A stretch of DNA of 64,000 nucleotides from Pseudomonas palleroniana (GCF_003031675.1 NZ_PYWX01000034.1:148118-212117), one strand, 5' to 3'; numbered from the stretch's first letter, positions 48,730-59,679 are shown. Notes: generated by a model not told the origin, from the letters alone. Numbers and translations: made by a program.

Positions 48730-48950
48730 AGTAGTGAGCGGGCTTGCCCTAATGCCAGTTAGTTAAGCGATAAAGCGGGCGATGAATAAATTGTGGGAGG
48801 GGCGGTGCGACGATTCGACTTGCTCCCGATAGGCCGCGCAGCGGCCTCAAAAATGGGCCTGCTACGCAGTCCATCGGGAGCAAGCCCCCTCCCACAGTGA
48901 CCGCGTTAATCCTTAACTGACTGGCATTAGGGCTTGCCCCGCTCACTACT
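48730..48950. repeat. Composite nested palindromic element
   Basis: Outer arms of about 38 bases (48730-48767 and 48912-48950) are near-perfect inverted repeats: AGTAGTGAGCGGG then CCCTAATGCCAGT and AGTTAAG. Inside lies a variant REPIN (48793-48896); its left copy carries an extra GGTGCGACGATTCGAC-like segment in the hairpin. A small hairpin, GGCCGC-GCA-GCGGCC, lies at 48832-48846. The right arm supplies the cpdA stop codon. It fills most of the 270-base gap between yqiA and cpdA. Confidence 0.8.
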
Positions 48951-49764
48951 AGTAGCCGTTACTGCCGTAATCTAGGGTGAACACAAAATTTTTTACCCGC
49001 TCAACACCGGTTTCCAACCGTCCGTCGGCATGCAGGCGCAGCCAGCGGTAGCCCGGCGCCTGCTCGCTGACCTCGAAGTCTTCACTGCCCGGGGCGAACT
49101 GGATGCACGTGGACGGCGAGGCCAGCAGGCGCACGCCGTTGCGTTCGCCATCAATCTCTTGATGCACATGCCCCCAGAGCACAGCCCTGACCTGCGGGAA
49201 ACGGTCGAGCACGGCAAACAAGGCTTCCGGGTTGCGCAGGCCGATCGGCTCCATCCACGCACACCCGATGGGCACCGGGTGATGGTGAAAGCACACCAGG
49301 TGGTGCCGGTTCGGCGCTTCGCTCAGGGCCTGGGCGAGCAATTGCAATTGCTGGTCTTGCAGGTAGCCAGGCACCGAGCCGGGCACGGCGGAATCCAGCA
49401 AGGTGACCCGCCAGTGGCCAATGTCGAGCACCGGCTCCAGCAAATCGCTGTGCACAGCAGCGTGGGCCATGATGTGCGGTTCGTCATGGTTGCCGGGGAT
49501 CCAGCGCGCCGGCGCGTCGATCTGACGGGTCATGTCACGAAACTGCTGATACGACTCAAGCGTACCGTCCTGGGACAAATCGCCCGTCGCCAGCACCAGA
49601 TCGATCTGCGGCTGCTGGGCGCGCACCAACTCGATCACCCGCTGAAGGCTTTCGCGGGTGTTCATGCCCAGCAACGTGCCGCTTGCCTCGGCAAACAGGT
49701 GGCTGTCAGACAGTTGCACCAGCAATGCGGGTGCGTCAGGGTTCACGGTGGATACGCTCGGCAA
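48949..49764 (-). CDS. cpdA: 3',5'-cyclic-AMP phosphodiesterase CpdA
   Basis: Class III metallophosphoesterase, 271 residues, that lowers cAMP and so Vfr activity. Metal-binding motifs are QLSDSHLF, ATGDLSQDG, PGNHDE and GHVHQE. TTG 49764 is the preferred start because GGGAGAT lies about six bases upstream and the product begins PSVSTVNPDAPALLVQ; a TTG 18 bases further upstream has no such site. The gene ends TAC-TAG-TAG-TGA, three stops in a row, inside the arm of the composite repeat. Confidence 0.94.
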   Translation of the reverse strand: MPSVSTVNPDAPALLVQLSDSHLFAEASGTLLGMNTRESLQRVIELVRAQQPQIDLVLATGDLSQDGTLESYQQFRDMTRQIDAPARWIPGNHDEPHIMAHAAVHSDLLEPVLDIGHWRVTLLDSAVPGSVPGYLQDQQLQLLAQALSEAPNRHHLVCFHHHPVPIGCAWMEPIGLRNPEALFAVLDRFPQVRAVLWGHVHQEIDGERNGVRLLASPSTCIQFAPGSEDFEVSEQAPGYRWLRLHADGRLETGVERVKNFVFTLDYGSNGY

Positions 49765-49863
49765 GGCGATCTCCCAAGACAATCACAGGAAAATGGACGA
49801 CTGGCGCGATTATGCTGGGCAGGACACAAAGAGGAAACCTGGGGAAGCAGACGCAGTTCACAT

Positions 49864-50313
49864 CTACCGCACGACTTCGAACTCGTGGCCCAGGGCCAGG
49901 CAGTGGCTCAACCACTCACCGAGGAACACATTGAGCTGTGCTTTCTCATCGGGCTGGTGCATGAACACATTCGGGTACGGATAGATGCTGCGAAAACGCC
50001 GCGCATGTTCGGCGCTGATCACTTCGGCCATCCGTGCATCGTGGTACACCTGCACTTCCAGCTGCGGCACCGGCAACCATGGCAGGCTGTGTTCCTGACG
50101 CACGCGCAGGGTGGTGGTGTAGGGGCAGTTGATGATGACTTCAAGCGTCAACACGCCGAGCATCTGGTCGCCATGGGTCACGGCAATGCGCCGTGCCTCG
50201 GGCGCATGGCGCATGTCGGGAAGCAGGCGCATCAGCCGCGCATAGTTGGCCTCGCAGGCGGCTTGAAGCCCGATCAGGTCAACTCGATATCGTTCCCGTG
50301 CCTTTACTGCCAT
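49864..50313 (-). CDS. yqiB: DUF1249 protein YqiB
   Basis: Protein of 149 residues, DUF1249 family, unknown function. The family start YRVDLIGLQAACEANYARL and the middle VYHDARMAEVISAEHARR are present. No membrane segment or catalytic motif is visible. It overlaps nudF by 10 bases and is followed by cpdA after 99 bases, the order found in E. coli. Confidence 0.93.
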   Translation of the reverse strand: MAVKARERYRVDLIGLQAACEANYARLMRLLPDMRHAPEARRIAVTHGDQMLGVLTLEVIINCPYTTTLRVRQEHSLPWLPVPQLEVQVYHDARMAEVISAEHARRFRSIYPYPNVFMHQPDEKAQLNVFLGEWLSHCLALGHEFEVVR

Positions 50314-50921
50314 AACCCCCTCACTTCCGCGCGATTAAGCGCAAGCCATTGCAGGGCGATGATGCTGGCTGCATTGGAAATCTTACCGTCACGCACCGCC
50401 TGCAGAGCATCTTCGAACGCCCAGCGGGTGACGCGGATATCTTCGGCCTCTTCTTCCAGTCCATGAACGCCTCCGGCGCCTGTGCTGTCGCAACGGCCCA
50501 GGTACAGGTGAACGAATTCGGTACTGCCGCCGGGCGAAGGGAAATACTTCGTGATCGGCCATAAAGCGGAGAAGGTCAGCCCAGCTTCCTCCTCGGCTTC
50601 GCGGTGTGCAACCTCCTCCGGTTGCTCGTCCTTGTCAATCAGCCCCGCAACCATTTCCACCAGCCAGGGGTTGTCGGTACGGCCCATGGCGCCTACGCGA
50701 AACTGCTCGATCAACACCACTTCGTCACGCTGCGGGTCGTAAGGCAGCACGCAGACTGCGTCATGCCGAACGAAGACTTCGCGGTTGATCACCCGGCTCA
50801 TGCCGCCATCGAACTTTTCATGGCGCAACTGCACGCGATCAAGCTTGTAGAAGCCCTGGTAGGCATTGTCGTGCTGAACGATTTCGATCTTGCTCGGCGT
50901 CGACTTCGCAATGTCCGTCAT
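50304..50921 (-). CDS. nudF: ADP-ribose pyrophosphatase NudF
   Basis: Nudix hydrolase, 205 residues, that splits ADP-ribose into AMP and ribose-5-phosphate. The Nudix box is GLIDKDEQPEEVAHREAEEEAG (positions about 95-117, fits GX5EX7REXXEEXG). ATG 50921 has GGGA six bases upstream and gives MTDIAKSTPSK; upstream ATGs at 50927 and 50942 are possible. First gene of a nudF-yqiB-cpdA-yqiA-parE block. Confidence 0.95.
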   Translation of the reverse strand: MTDIAKSTPSKIEIVQHDNAYQGFYKLDRVQLRHEKFDGGMSRVINREVFVRHDAVCVLPYDPQRDEVVLIEQFRVGAMGRTDNPWLVEMVAGLIDKDEQPEEVAHREAEEEAGLTFSALWPITKYFPSPGGSTEFVHLYLGRCDSTGAGGVHGLEEEAEDIRVTRWAFEDALQAVRDGKISNAASIIALQWLALNRAEVRGLWQ

Positions 50922-51114
50922 ATCCATTCCCGTTGTGCCCATACAATTGGCGCCATCCTAACGCGCTCACGCCCCCGGATGCAGCCCCTTTCCAGTTGCC
51001 GGGATAGACGGCGGGCGTCAAACTCACTCTCATCAGTCTAGTGGCGAACTGACTGCCTTGTGGGCAGTCCAAGCGCTACTCTTTTCGCTTTCCATCGATT
51101 TACGAAGGACGCAC

Positions 51115-51861
51115 ATGTCGCTTTTAAAAATCGCCTCCGTGGCTTGCATTGCCTTGACTCTGGGTGCCTGCCAGAGTCTGTTCCAACCCAGCTATCTCAA
51201 ACCGCTGGACACCCAGCCGGACGCCTCGGAACAGATCAAGCCCGGCTGCAACAGCCCGGATTGCCCGCTGGTCAACATCGATACCGTGCATTTCCCCACC
51301 GAGCCGCAACTCGACACCCTGGTGGAACAGCGCCTGCTGCAGATGACCCGGACCACGCCGGGGGCCAGCGTGCCGCCGACCTTGAACGCTTACCGGGACA
51401 AGTTCCTGCGCGAGTCCGCCGACCGCAACAGCATGTATCTGCAAGCCAAGGTACGCGAGCAGCATGACGGACTGGTGATCATCGAAGTGTCCAGCTACCT
51501 GGATACCGGCGCTGCCCACGGTGAGCCGGGCCGTGGTTTCATCAACTATTCGCGCCTGCTGCACAAGGAGCTGAGCCTCACCGACATGTTGCTGCCAGGC
51601 CAGGAACAGGCGTTCTGGAACACTGCGAAAGTCGCTCACAACAGTTGGCTGATTAACTCGCAGATGGACCGTGACCCGGAGTTCGTGAAGAACTGGCCAT
51701 TCCAGAAGACCCCGAACGTGGCCTTGACCAGCAACGGCGTGGTGCTCAAGTACAACGTGGCCACCATCGGCCCGTACGCATTGGGGTTGATCGAAATGAC
51801 CATCCCCTACGCACGCCTCACCGGCGTACTCAAGCCTGAGCTGATGCCCGCGCGCCACTGA
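51115..51861 (+). CDS. RsiV/DUF3298-like lipoprotein
   Basis: Lipoprotein of 248 residues. Lipobox LTLGAC (Cys19). The C-terminal region (HGEPGRGFINYSRLLHKELSLTDMLLPG, positions about 140-168) resembles the DUF3298/RsiV beta-rich domain. AAGGA precedes ATG 51115. No adjacent sigma factor is present, so an anti-sigma role is not supported. Its 3' end overlaps the convergent cytX gene by 32 bases. Confidence 0.82.
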   Translation: MSLLKIASVACIALTLGACQSLFQPSYLKPLDTQPDASEQIKPGCNSPDCPLVNIDTVHFPTEPQLDTLVEQRLLQMTRTTPGASVPPTLNAYRDKFLRESADRNSMYLQAKVREQHDGLVIIEVSSYLDTGAAHGEPGRGFINYSRLLHKELSLTDMLLPGQEQAFWNTAKVAHNSWLINSQMDRDPEFVKNWPFQKTPNVALTSNGVVLKYNVATIGPYALGLIEMTIPYARLTGVLKPELMPARH

Positions 51862-53107
51862 AGGCCAGGCCCAGGATGAACTGCAGCAGCCCTGCCAGCA
51901 CCAACGCCGGCAGGGTCGCGCCGACATTCGGATACAGGTTGGCCAGCAGGTGATAGGCAGCGATGCCGCCCATCCAGGCCACCAGCGCCGGCCAGTGCAG
52001 ATGAGTGACGGCGCCGCGGCCACGGCGGCGCAGGATGAAGTGGTCCACCAGCACCACGCCGAACAACGGCGCAAACACTGAGCCGATCAGCAGCAGGAAG
52101 TTCTGGTATTGCGCCAGCGGCGCAAGGCAGGCGATCAAGGTGCAGATCACCCCGATGACCAGCGCCAGGTGCTCGACCTTCCAGCGCAGTAGCATCCCGC
52201 TGGACACCGCCGCCGAGTGAATATCGGCAAAGGCGTTTTCCGTTTCATCCAGCAGGATCAGCAACAGCGGAATCCCCAGGCCCGCACCGGCCAGCGCGAG
52301 CAATAGCGCATTCACTTCACCGCTGGGCGCAAACGCCAGGGTGTAGGCCACACCCAGGCTCATCAGCCAGAAATTACCGATAAAGAAGCCCAGCGCGGTA
52401 CCGCCGAACACGCTTTTTGCGCGTTTGCCGAAACGCGAATAGTCGGCAATCAGCGGCAGCCACGACAGCGGCATGGCGATCGCGATATCAAAACCCACCG
52501 CAAACAGCATCGTACCGTCACCGGCCTGGGACCACAGCGCAGCCAGGTCGGCCTTGGCGAACAGGTTCCAGGTCAGCCACAGGCAAGCGGCGAGCAGCAG
52601 CCAGATCCCCCATTTGCGCAGGATCTGGCGTACAAAAGTCAAAGGGCCGCTGACCGCCAGCAGGGTCGCCAACCCACCGAACACCAACGTCCACAACAAA
52701 GGGCTCGCCAACAGGCTGCCTTCGCTGAACGCCCGCGTGCCCAACAAGCTGGCGGCGTCGCGCATGACGATAATTTCGAACGAGCCCCAGCCGACCAACT
52801 GCAGCAGGTTCAGCAACGCCGGCAGGCTCGCGCCCCGGGTGCCGAGGCTGAGTTTGAGGGCCGCCATGGCGGACAGGCCGGTGTCGCTGCCGATTACGCC
52901 GACGGCGGCCAGCAACAGCACCCCTGCCAGGGTGCCGAGGAAGATCGCCAGCAACGAGCCGGACAAGCCCAGCCCCGGCGCGAGCAAGGCACCGGTCTGC
53001 AGGACCATCAGGCCGATGCCGAGGGAGAACCACAGGGAAAACAGATCGCGGGCGCCGAATACGCGCCTATCGGCGGGGACCGCGATGTCGGGAGAATAGG
53101 TGTTCAA
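51830..53107 (-). CDS. cytX: Putative hydroxymethylpyrimidine permease CytX
   Basis: Purine/cytosine permease-family transporter, 425 residues, with about 12 membrane helices. It lies just downstream of thiC, which supports the proposed role in taking up the thiamine pyrimidine moiety. The start is TTG 53107 (product NTYSPDIAVPADRRVFGARD); the frame extends to 53188 but that part is an intergenic inverted repeat. Expression probably depends on read-through from thiC and so on the TPP riboswitch. Confidence 0.88.
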   Translation of the reverse strand: MNTYSPDIAVPADRRVFGARDLFSLWFSLGIGLMVLQTGALLAPGLGLSGSLLAIFLGTLAGVLLLAAVGVIGSDTGLSAMAALKLSLGTRGASLPALLNLLQLVGWGSFEIIVMRDAASLLGTRAFSEGSLLASPLLWTLVFGGLATLLAVSGPLTFVRQILRKWGIWLLLAACLWLTWNLFAKADLAALWSQAGDGTMLFAVGFDIAIAMPLSWLPLIADYSRFGKRAKSVFGGTALGFFIGNFWLMSLGVAYTLAFAPSGEVNALLLALAGAGLGIPLLLILLDETENAFADIHSAAVSSGMLLRWKVEHLALVIGVICTLIACLAPLAQYQNFLLLIGSVFAPLFGVVLVDHFILRRRGRGAVTHLHWPALVAWMGGIAAYHLLANLYPNVGATLPALVLAGLLQFILGLAFSGARASAQA

Positions 53108-53138
53108 GTCAGAGTTCTCGAGAAGAACGTGGGTGACC

Positions 53139-53204
53139 AGCTGCGAGCTGCAAGCCTCAAGAAAAAGCAGATTCGCCTTTGCTTTCAACTTGCAGCTTGC
53201 AGCT
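53139..53204. repeat. Inverted repeat between thiC and cytX
   Basis: AGCTGCGAGCTGCAAG (53139) and CTTGCAGCTTGCAGCT (ending 53204) are inverted copies with one mismatch. Each arm is itself built from repeats of AGCTGCAAG. It may shape or limit read-through from thiC to cytX, or be a scattered intergenic repeat. Confidence 0.65.
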
Positions 53205-53207
53205 TAC

Positions 53208-55226
<2,019 letters not shown>

Positions 55227-55270
55227 TCATCCCGGACGAAGCACAAGAGGACTCGCCGGGTGACGAGAAA

Positions 55271-55363
55271 TCTTGTTCCCTACGCAGGCGCTAACCTGAT
55301 CAGGTTCAACGGGATCCGGTATTTACCGATCTCAGCCTTCCAACAAGGCACCCCGACAAGAAC
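55271..55363 (-). promoter_or_regulatory. TPP (THI-box) riboswitch of thiC
   Basis: On the minus strand: P1 arm TTCTTGT, then GTCGGGGTGCC, the conserved GGCTGAGATC, ACCTGATCAGG, and the 3' signature TTAGCGCCTGCGTAGGGAAC, closed by ACAAGA. This is a clear TPP aptamer. The 158 bases between it and thiC contain two hairpins (GCACTG-AAAA-CAGTGC at 55175-55190 and TGTTCGA-TTG-TCGAACA at 55209-55225, plus-strand reading) and no T-run. Confidence 0.96.
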
Positions 55364-55561
55364 GCAGGCAGTCTAGACCATGGCATGGGCAAATTGCCAA
55401 TAGCGCTGCATTCAGCGTGATGAATGGCATGATTGCGGGATTGTTGCGCCGGGTCAGCGCCACTACACTCGGTTGCCGCCACAATGCTTGACGCCAGGAA
55501 CGGCCAGCCTTAGCCTTGGGCGCTAAATTATCACCGTAATATTCAATCTAGGGATCGCCTC

Positions 55562-57001
55562 ATGCTGCGCAAACTTTCACTGGCGCTTGCCGTGTCTTGT
55601 GCAACCAACGGAATGGTCTGGGCAGCTGAAGCGCCCCTGACGACCAAAACCGACCTGGTCAGCGTTTACCAGGAAGCGGTGGACAACAACGCCGACCTGG
55701 CAGCCGCACGCGCCCAATATGGCGCACAAAAGGAAGTGGTGCCCCAGGCCCGCGCCGGCTTGCTGCCCAACCTGTCGGGCGGTGCCGATATCAACACCGT
55801 GCGCACCCAGATCGACACGCCGGCCGCCACCGCCAACCGCGACGCTCACTCCTGGCGCGCGACCTTGAGCCAGCCGCTGTTCCGCGCCGATCGCTGGTTC
55901 CAGCTACAGGCTGCCGAGGCCACCAACGAGCAGGCCGCGCTGCAACTGTCGGCCACCGAGCAGAACCTGATCCTGCAAAGCGCCGAAAGCTACTTTGCCG
56001 TGCTGCGCGCCCAGGACAACCTGGCCTCGACCAAGGCCGAAGAAAACGCCTTCAAGCGCCAGCTGGACCAGTCCAGCGAGCGCTTCGACGTGGGCCTGTC
56101 GGACAAGACCGACGTACTGCAATCCCAGGCCAGCTACGACACCGCGCGCGCCAATCGGATCCTGGCCCAGCGCCAGGTGGAAGACGCCTTTGAAGCGTTG
56201 ATCACCCTGACCAATCGTCAATACAACTCGATCCAGGGCATCGTCCACACACTGCCGGTGTTGCCACCGCTGCCGAACGACGCCAAGGCCTGGGTTGAAA
56301 CCGCCGGCCGCCAGAACCTGAACCTGCTCGCCAGCAACTACGCCGTCACCGCCGCCGAAGAAACCCTCAAGCAACGCAAGGCCGGGCATGCCCCGACACT
56401 CGATGCGGTGGCGCAATATGAGAAAGGCGACAACGACGCCCTCGGGTTCAGCAACCCGAATGCCTTTGGCACGCCCTATCGCGGCGATGTGGAACAACGC
56501 ACCATTGGCCTGCGCCTGAACATTCCGATCTACAGCGGCGGGCTGACCAGTTCCCAAGTGCGTGAATCCTACTCGCGCCTGGGCCAGACCGAGCAGCAAC
56601 GCGAAGGCCTGCGGCGCCAGGTGGTGGAAAATACGCGCAACCTGCACCGCGCAGTGAACACCGACGTGGAACAGGTACAGGCACGCCGCCAGTCGATCAT
56701 TTCCAACCAGAGCGCGGTGGAAGCCACGGAGATCGGCTACCAGGTGGGTACGCGTAACATCGTCGACGTGCTCGACTCACAGCGCCAGCTCTATGCGTCG
56801 GTGCGCAACTACAACAACAGCCGCTACGACTACATCCTCGACAACCTGCGCTTGAAGCAGGCCGCGGGCACCTTGAACCCGGGGGACTTGCAGGACTTGG
56901 CGCGCTACCTCAAGGCTGACTACAACCCGGACAAGGACTTCCTGCCGCCGGACCTGGCCAAGGCCGCCGCCGAACAGCTCAAGGCCCGCCCGGGTAATTA
57001 A
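55562..57001 (+). CDS. tolC: TolC family outer-membrane channel protein
   Basis: Outer-membrane efflux channel, 479 residues. Signal peptide (about 1-21, ends MVWAAEA), then the two outer-membrane efflux protein repeats with long helices. Segments such as ATLSQPLFRADRW, LNIPIYSGG and NIVDVLDSQRQLYASVRNY are typical. AGGGA precedes ATG 55562. The 20 bases between it and the convergent waaA have only a weak hairpin. The upstream gap (55364-55561) presumably holds the promoters of thiC and tolC. Confidence 0.95.
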   Translation: MLRKLSLALAVSCATNGMVWAAEAPLTTKTDLVSVYQEAVDNNADLAAARAQYGAQKEVVPQARAGLLPNLSGGADINTVRTQIDTPAATANRDAHSWRATLSQPLFRADRWFQLQAAEATNEQAALQLSATEQNLILQSAESYFAVLRAQDNLASTKAEENAFKRQLDQSSERFDVGLSDKTDVLQSQASYDTARANRILAQRQVEDAFEALITLTNRQYNSIQGIVHTLPVLPPLPNDAKAWVETAGRQNLNLLASNYAVTAAEETLKQRKAGHAPTLDAVAQYEKGDNDALGFSNPNAFGTPYRGDVEQRTIGLRLNIPIYSGGLTSSQVRESYSRLGQTEQQREGLRRQVVENTRNLHRAVNTDVEQVQARRQSIISNQSAVEATEIGYQVGTRNIVDVLDSQRQLYASVRNYNNSRYDYILDNLRLKQAAGTLNPGDLQDLARYLKADYNPDKDFLPPDLAKAAAEQLKARPGN

Positions 57002-57021
57002 GCACAGCGCCTACAATGGAA

Positions 57022-58302
57022 TCAGTGCTGATCCAATAGCCTGTCCAGGCCATCCAGCAAGCGCTTGAGCGCGCCCTGGTTGGCCTGCATCACCTTGAGC
57101 CCAGCCTGCGCCATCTTGCGCGCATCCTGTGGCAGCTCGAACAGCTGGCGCACGGCTTCGGCCAGACCTTGGGCATCGTCGACTTCGCGCAACGCCCCCG
57201 CCTCATGCATCATCGCGCTGATTTCGAGGAAGTTGAACCGGTGCGGCCCCATGATCACAGGCAGGGCCAGCGCCGCCGGCTCCAACGGGTTGTGACCGCC
57301 GGTCGGCACCAGGCTGCCGCCGACGAAAGCACTGTCGGCCAGGGCATACAGAAACAGCAATTCGCCCATGGTGTCGCCCAGCAACACGGAGGTCTGCGCG
57401 GTCACGGGGTCACCGCTGGAGCGACGCACCGTGGCGAATCCTCGTTGCCGGCACAACTCAAACATCGGACCGAAGCGCTCCTGATGGCGCGGCACCAGAA
57501 TCAGCAACGCATTGGGATAGCTCTCGAGCAACTGGCGGTGGGCCGCCAGCACCACTTCATCTTCGCCTTCATGGGTACTGGCGGCGATCCACACCGGGCG
57601 CTCGCGCGCCCCCCATTGCTCCCGCAGGGCGGCGGCGCGCAGCGGCAGCTCGGGGTCGACAGTCAGGTCGAATTTGATCGAACCCGTGACTTCAACGGTT
57701 TCCGGGCGCGCACCCAGGCTCAGGAAACGCTCGGCCTCGGTACGCGTCTGCACGGAGAACAGGCTCATCTGAGCCAGCATCGGCGCGGTCAGCTTGGCGA
57801 AACGCCCATAACCCTTGGCCGAGCGCGCCGACAGTCGCGCATTGGCCAATGCCACCGGAATGCCACGCTGGTAGCAGGCGTGGATGTGATTGGGCCACAG
57901 CTCCGTCTCCATGATCACCGCCAGTTTCGGCTGCACCTGATCCAGAAAACGCTTGGCGGCGCACGGCACGTCATAGGGCAGGTAACAATGCTGAATGCGC
58001 GGCTCATTGGCGAACAACGCCTGGATACGCTCAGAACCGGTGGGCGTCATGCAGGTGATGGTGATCGGCAGCGTCGGGTGGCGCGCCATCAGCCCGCGTA
58101 TCATCGGCGCGGCAGCGATGCTTTCGCCGACCGACACCGCATGCACCCAGATCCCGCCCGGCCGCATCATCGGCAGGCCATAGGAAAACCGCTCGCCCAC
58201 GCGCTTGGCATACGCCGGCGCCTTGCGCGCGCGCAGCCACAGACGTAAAGCCACCAACGGCAGCGCCAGGTAAAACAGACAGCTGTAGAGAGTTCTATTC
58301 AT
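57022..58302 (-). CDS. waaA: Kdo transferase WaaA
   Basis: Adds Kdo to lipid IVA at the inner membrane, 425 residues, the same length as the E. coli enzyme. An N-terminal anchor helix (about 4-24) is followed by the GT-B fold. The catalytic base Glu60 lies in WVHAVSVGE. Other motifs are TGSIKFDL and the C-terminal GGHNPLEPAA. The start ATG 58302 was preferred over the longer frame. It lies 23 bases downstream of the LysR gene. Confidence 0.96.
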   Translation of the reverse strand: MNRTLYSCLFYLALPLVALRLWLRARKAPAYAKRVGERFSYGLPMMRPGGIWVHAVSVGESIAAAPMIRGLMARHPTLPITITCMTPTGSERIQALFANEPRIQHCYLPYDVPCAAKRFLDQVQPKLAVIMETELWPNHIHACYQRGIPVALANARLSARSAKGYGRFAKLTAPMLAQMSLFSVQTRTEAERFLSLGARPETVEVTGSIKFDLTVDPELPLRAAALREQWGARERPVWIAASTHEGEDEVVLAAHRQLLESYPNALLILVPRHQERFGPMFELCRQRGFATVRRSSGDPVTAQTSVLLGDTMGELLFLYALADSAFVGGSLVPTGGHNPLEPAALALPVIMGPHRFNFLEISAMMHEAGALREVDDAQGLAEAVRQLFELPQDARKMAQAGLKVMQANQGALKRLLDGLDRLLDQH

Positions 58303-58325
58303 GGCGGCGGAGTTTATCGGCTTTT

Positions 58326-59216
58326 TCAGTCGATCGCCTGCAAGCACTCGGCAAATCGTTCAGCCAGGAAGCGTGCGGCAGGCCCGAGGTGTTCATCCCG
58401 ACGCCAGACCAGTTCCACCACCAGGGCCGGTGGCGTCCATTCGCTGTCCAACTCGACCATTTGTTGCTGATAGGTGGGGTACTGCACGATATGCCGCGGC
58501 AGCCAGGCCCAGCCCAGGCCACTCATCAACCATTCGGCCAGCACATAGAAACTGTCGGCGCGCCACACCAGAGGGCTGGCAGCCTCACTGCCGGGGTAGA
58601 CACTGGTCTGGGTCGACATCAACAGTTGGCGAAACTGTGCCAGACGCTGACAATCCACATATCGCTCCTTGGCGAGCGGGTGGTTCACGCCGCACACCGT
58701 GACCATTTCCACACTGCCCACCACCCGCCGCTCAAGCGCCTCGGGGATTTGGTCGTGATAGAACAGCAGGCCCAGGTCGGCTTTGCGCTCCACCAACTTA
58801 CGCGCTACGTCGCCTTGGGCAGCGCTGGACAATTGCACTTCCAGCAACGGGTATTGCGCGGCCAGCGCTTCAAGGCTGTCGAGTACTGGCTGGAACAACA
58901 TGGCTTCGTCCTGGGCCAGGCGCAGGCAGGCTTCTTCACCCCGGGTCAAGGACAGCGCCCGACCATTGAGCCGCTCACACTGGCGCAACACCTCACGCGC
59001 CTCCTCCAGCAACACACTGCCCGCCTCGGTCAGGCGTGGCTGGCGGCCACTGCTACGATCAAACAGGCTCAGCCCCAGGTCCGCCTCAAGCAGGGCGATC
59101 CCATTGCTCACCGCCGATTGAGCCTTGCGCTGGTCACGGGCCACCGCGGAAAACGAACGCTGCTCGGCGACACTGACAAACAGGCGCATTTGCTCAAGGT
59201 TCCACTGCACGCTCAT
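58326..59216 (-). CDS. LysR family transcriptional regulator
   Basis: Regulator of 296 residues. The N-terminal winged helix-turn-helix (about 5-64, EQMRLFVSVAEQRSFSAVA) is followed by a periplasmic-binding-like effector domain. It is divergent from the SMR pump gene with 103 bases between starts, so it probably controls that promoter and its own. The effector is unknown. Confidence 0.93.
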   Translation of the reverse strand: MSVQWNLEQMRLFVSVAEQRSFSAVARDQRKAQSAVSNGIALLEADLGLSLFDRSSGRQPRLTEAGSVLLEEAREVLRQCERLNGRALSLTRGEEACLRLAQDEAMLFQPVLDSLEALAAQYPLLEVQLSSAAQGDVARKLVERKADLGLLFYHDQIPEALERRVVGSVEMVTVCGVNHPLAKERYVDCQRLAQFRQLLMSTQTSVYPGSEAASPLVWRADSFYVLAEWLMSGLGWAWLPRHIVQYPTYQQQMVELDSEWTPPALVVELVWRRDEHLGPAARFLAERFAECLQAID

Positions 59217-59251
59217 GGCCTAACCCATCTTTAATTCGGATAGGTAATGAC

Positions 59252-59279
59252 TTTACCGCATCTTGGCAGTCGCTAGAAT
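59252..59279 (+). promoter_or_regulatory. Promoter of the SMR gene
   Basis: TTTACC (59252-59257), 16 bases, TAGAAT (59274-59279). It would start transcription about 35 bases before the SMR ATG. The region is shared with the divergent LysR gene. Confidence 0.5.
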
Positions 59280-59319
59280 GCCGACCTTATCTAGCACGCA
59301 ACACACCGAGGATTACCCC

Positions 59320-59655
59320 ATGAATGTCGCCTACCTCTACCTGGCCATTGCCATTTGCTCGGAAGTGATCGCGACCGTTTCCATGAAAGCGGTCAAGGGC
59401 CTGAGCACACCCATCCCGCTGATGCTGATGATTGTGGGTTATGGCGTAGCGTTCTGGATGCTCACCCTGGTGGTGCGCAGCGTACCGGTGGGCGTGGCCT
59501 ATGCGGTATGGGCCGGGCTGGGGATCGTGATGGTCAGCGTCGCGGCGTTGTTTATCTACGGGCAGAAGCTGGATGTCCCGGCGATGCTGGGGATGGGCCT
59601 GATCGTACTGGGCGTGGTAGTGATTCAGTTGTTCTCGAAAACCGCCGGGCACTGA
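59320..59655 (+). CDS. EmrE-type small multidrug resistance pump
   Basis: Four-helix SMR transporter, 111 residues, working as an antiparallel dimer. Glu15 (SEVIATVSMKAVKG) matches the proton/drug-binding Glu14 of EmrE, and Trp64 (YAVWAGLGIV) matches Trp63; these point to the quaternary-cation-exporting subtype rather than a guanidinium exporter (inference). GAGGA precedes ATG 59320. Confidence 0.93.
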   Translation: MNVAYLYLAIAICSEVIATVSMKAVKGLSTPIPLMLMIVGYGVAFWMLTLVVRSVPVGVAYAVWAGLGIVMVSVAALFIYGQKLDVPAMLGMGLIVLGVVVIQLFSKTAGH

Positions 59656-59673
59656 CCGCTACTCAACAGGCTG

Positions 59674-59679
59674 TATACT
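59674..59679 (+). promoter_or_regulatory. -10 element for the FAD oxidoreductase gene
   Basis: TATACT, 32 bases before ATG 59711. No clear -35 box is visible, so it is only a likely promoter. Confidence 0.35.

Noticed and set aside
49764..49800. A Vfr/CRP-like half-site TGTGA upstream of cpdA
   Set aside because: The second half is poor (TGGGA), and the site lies about 20 bases from the start codon, too close for the usual activator position. One half-site of five bases is expected by chance.
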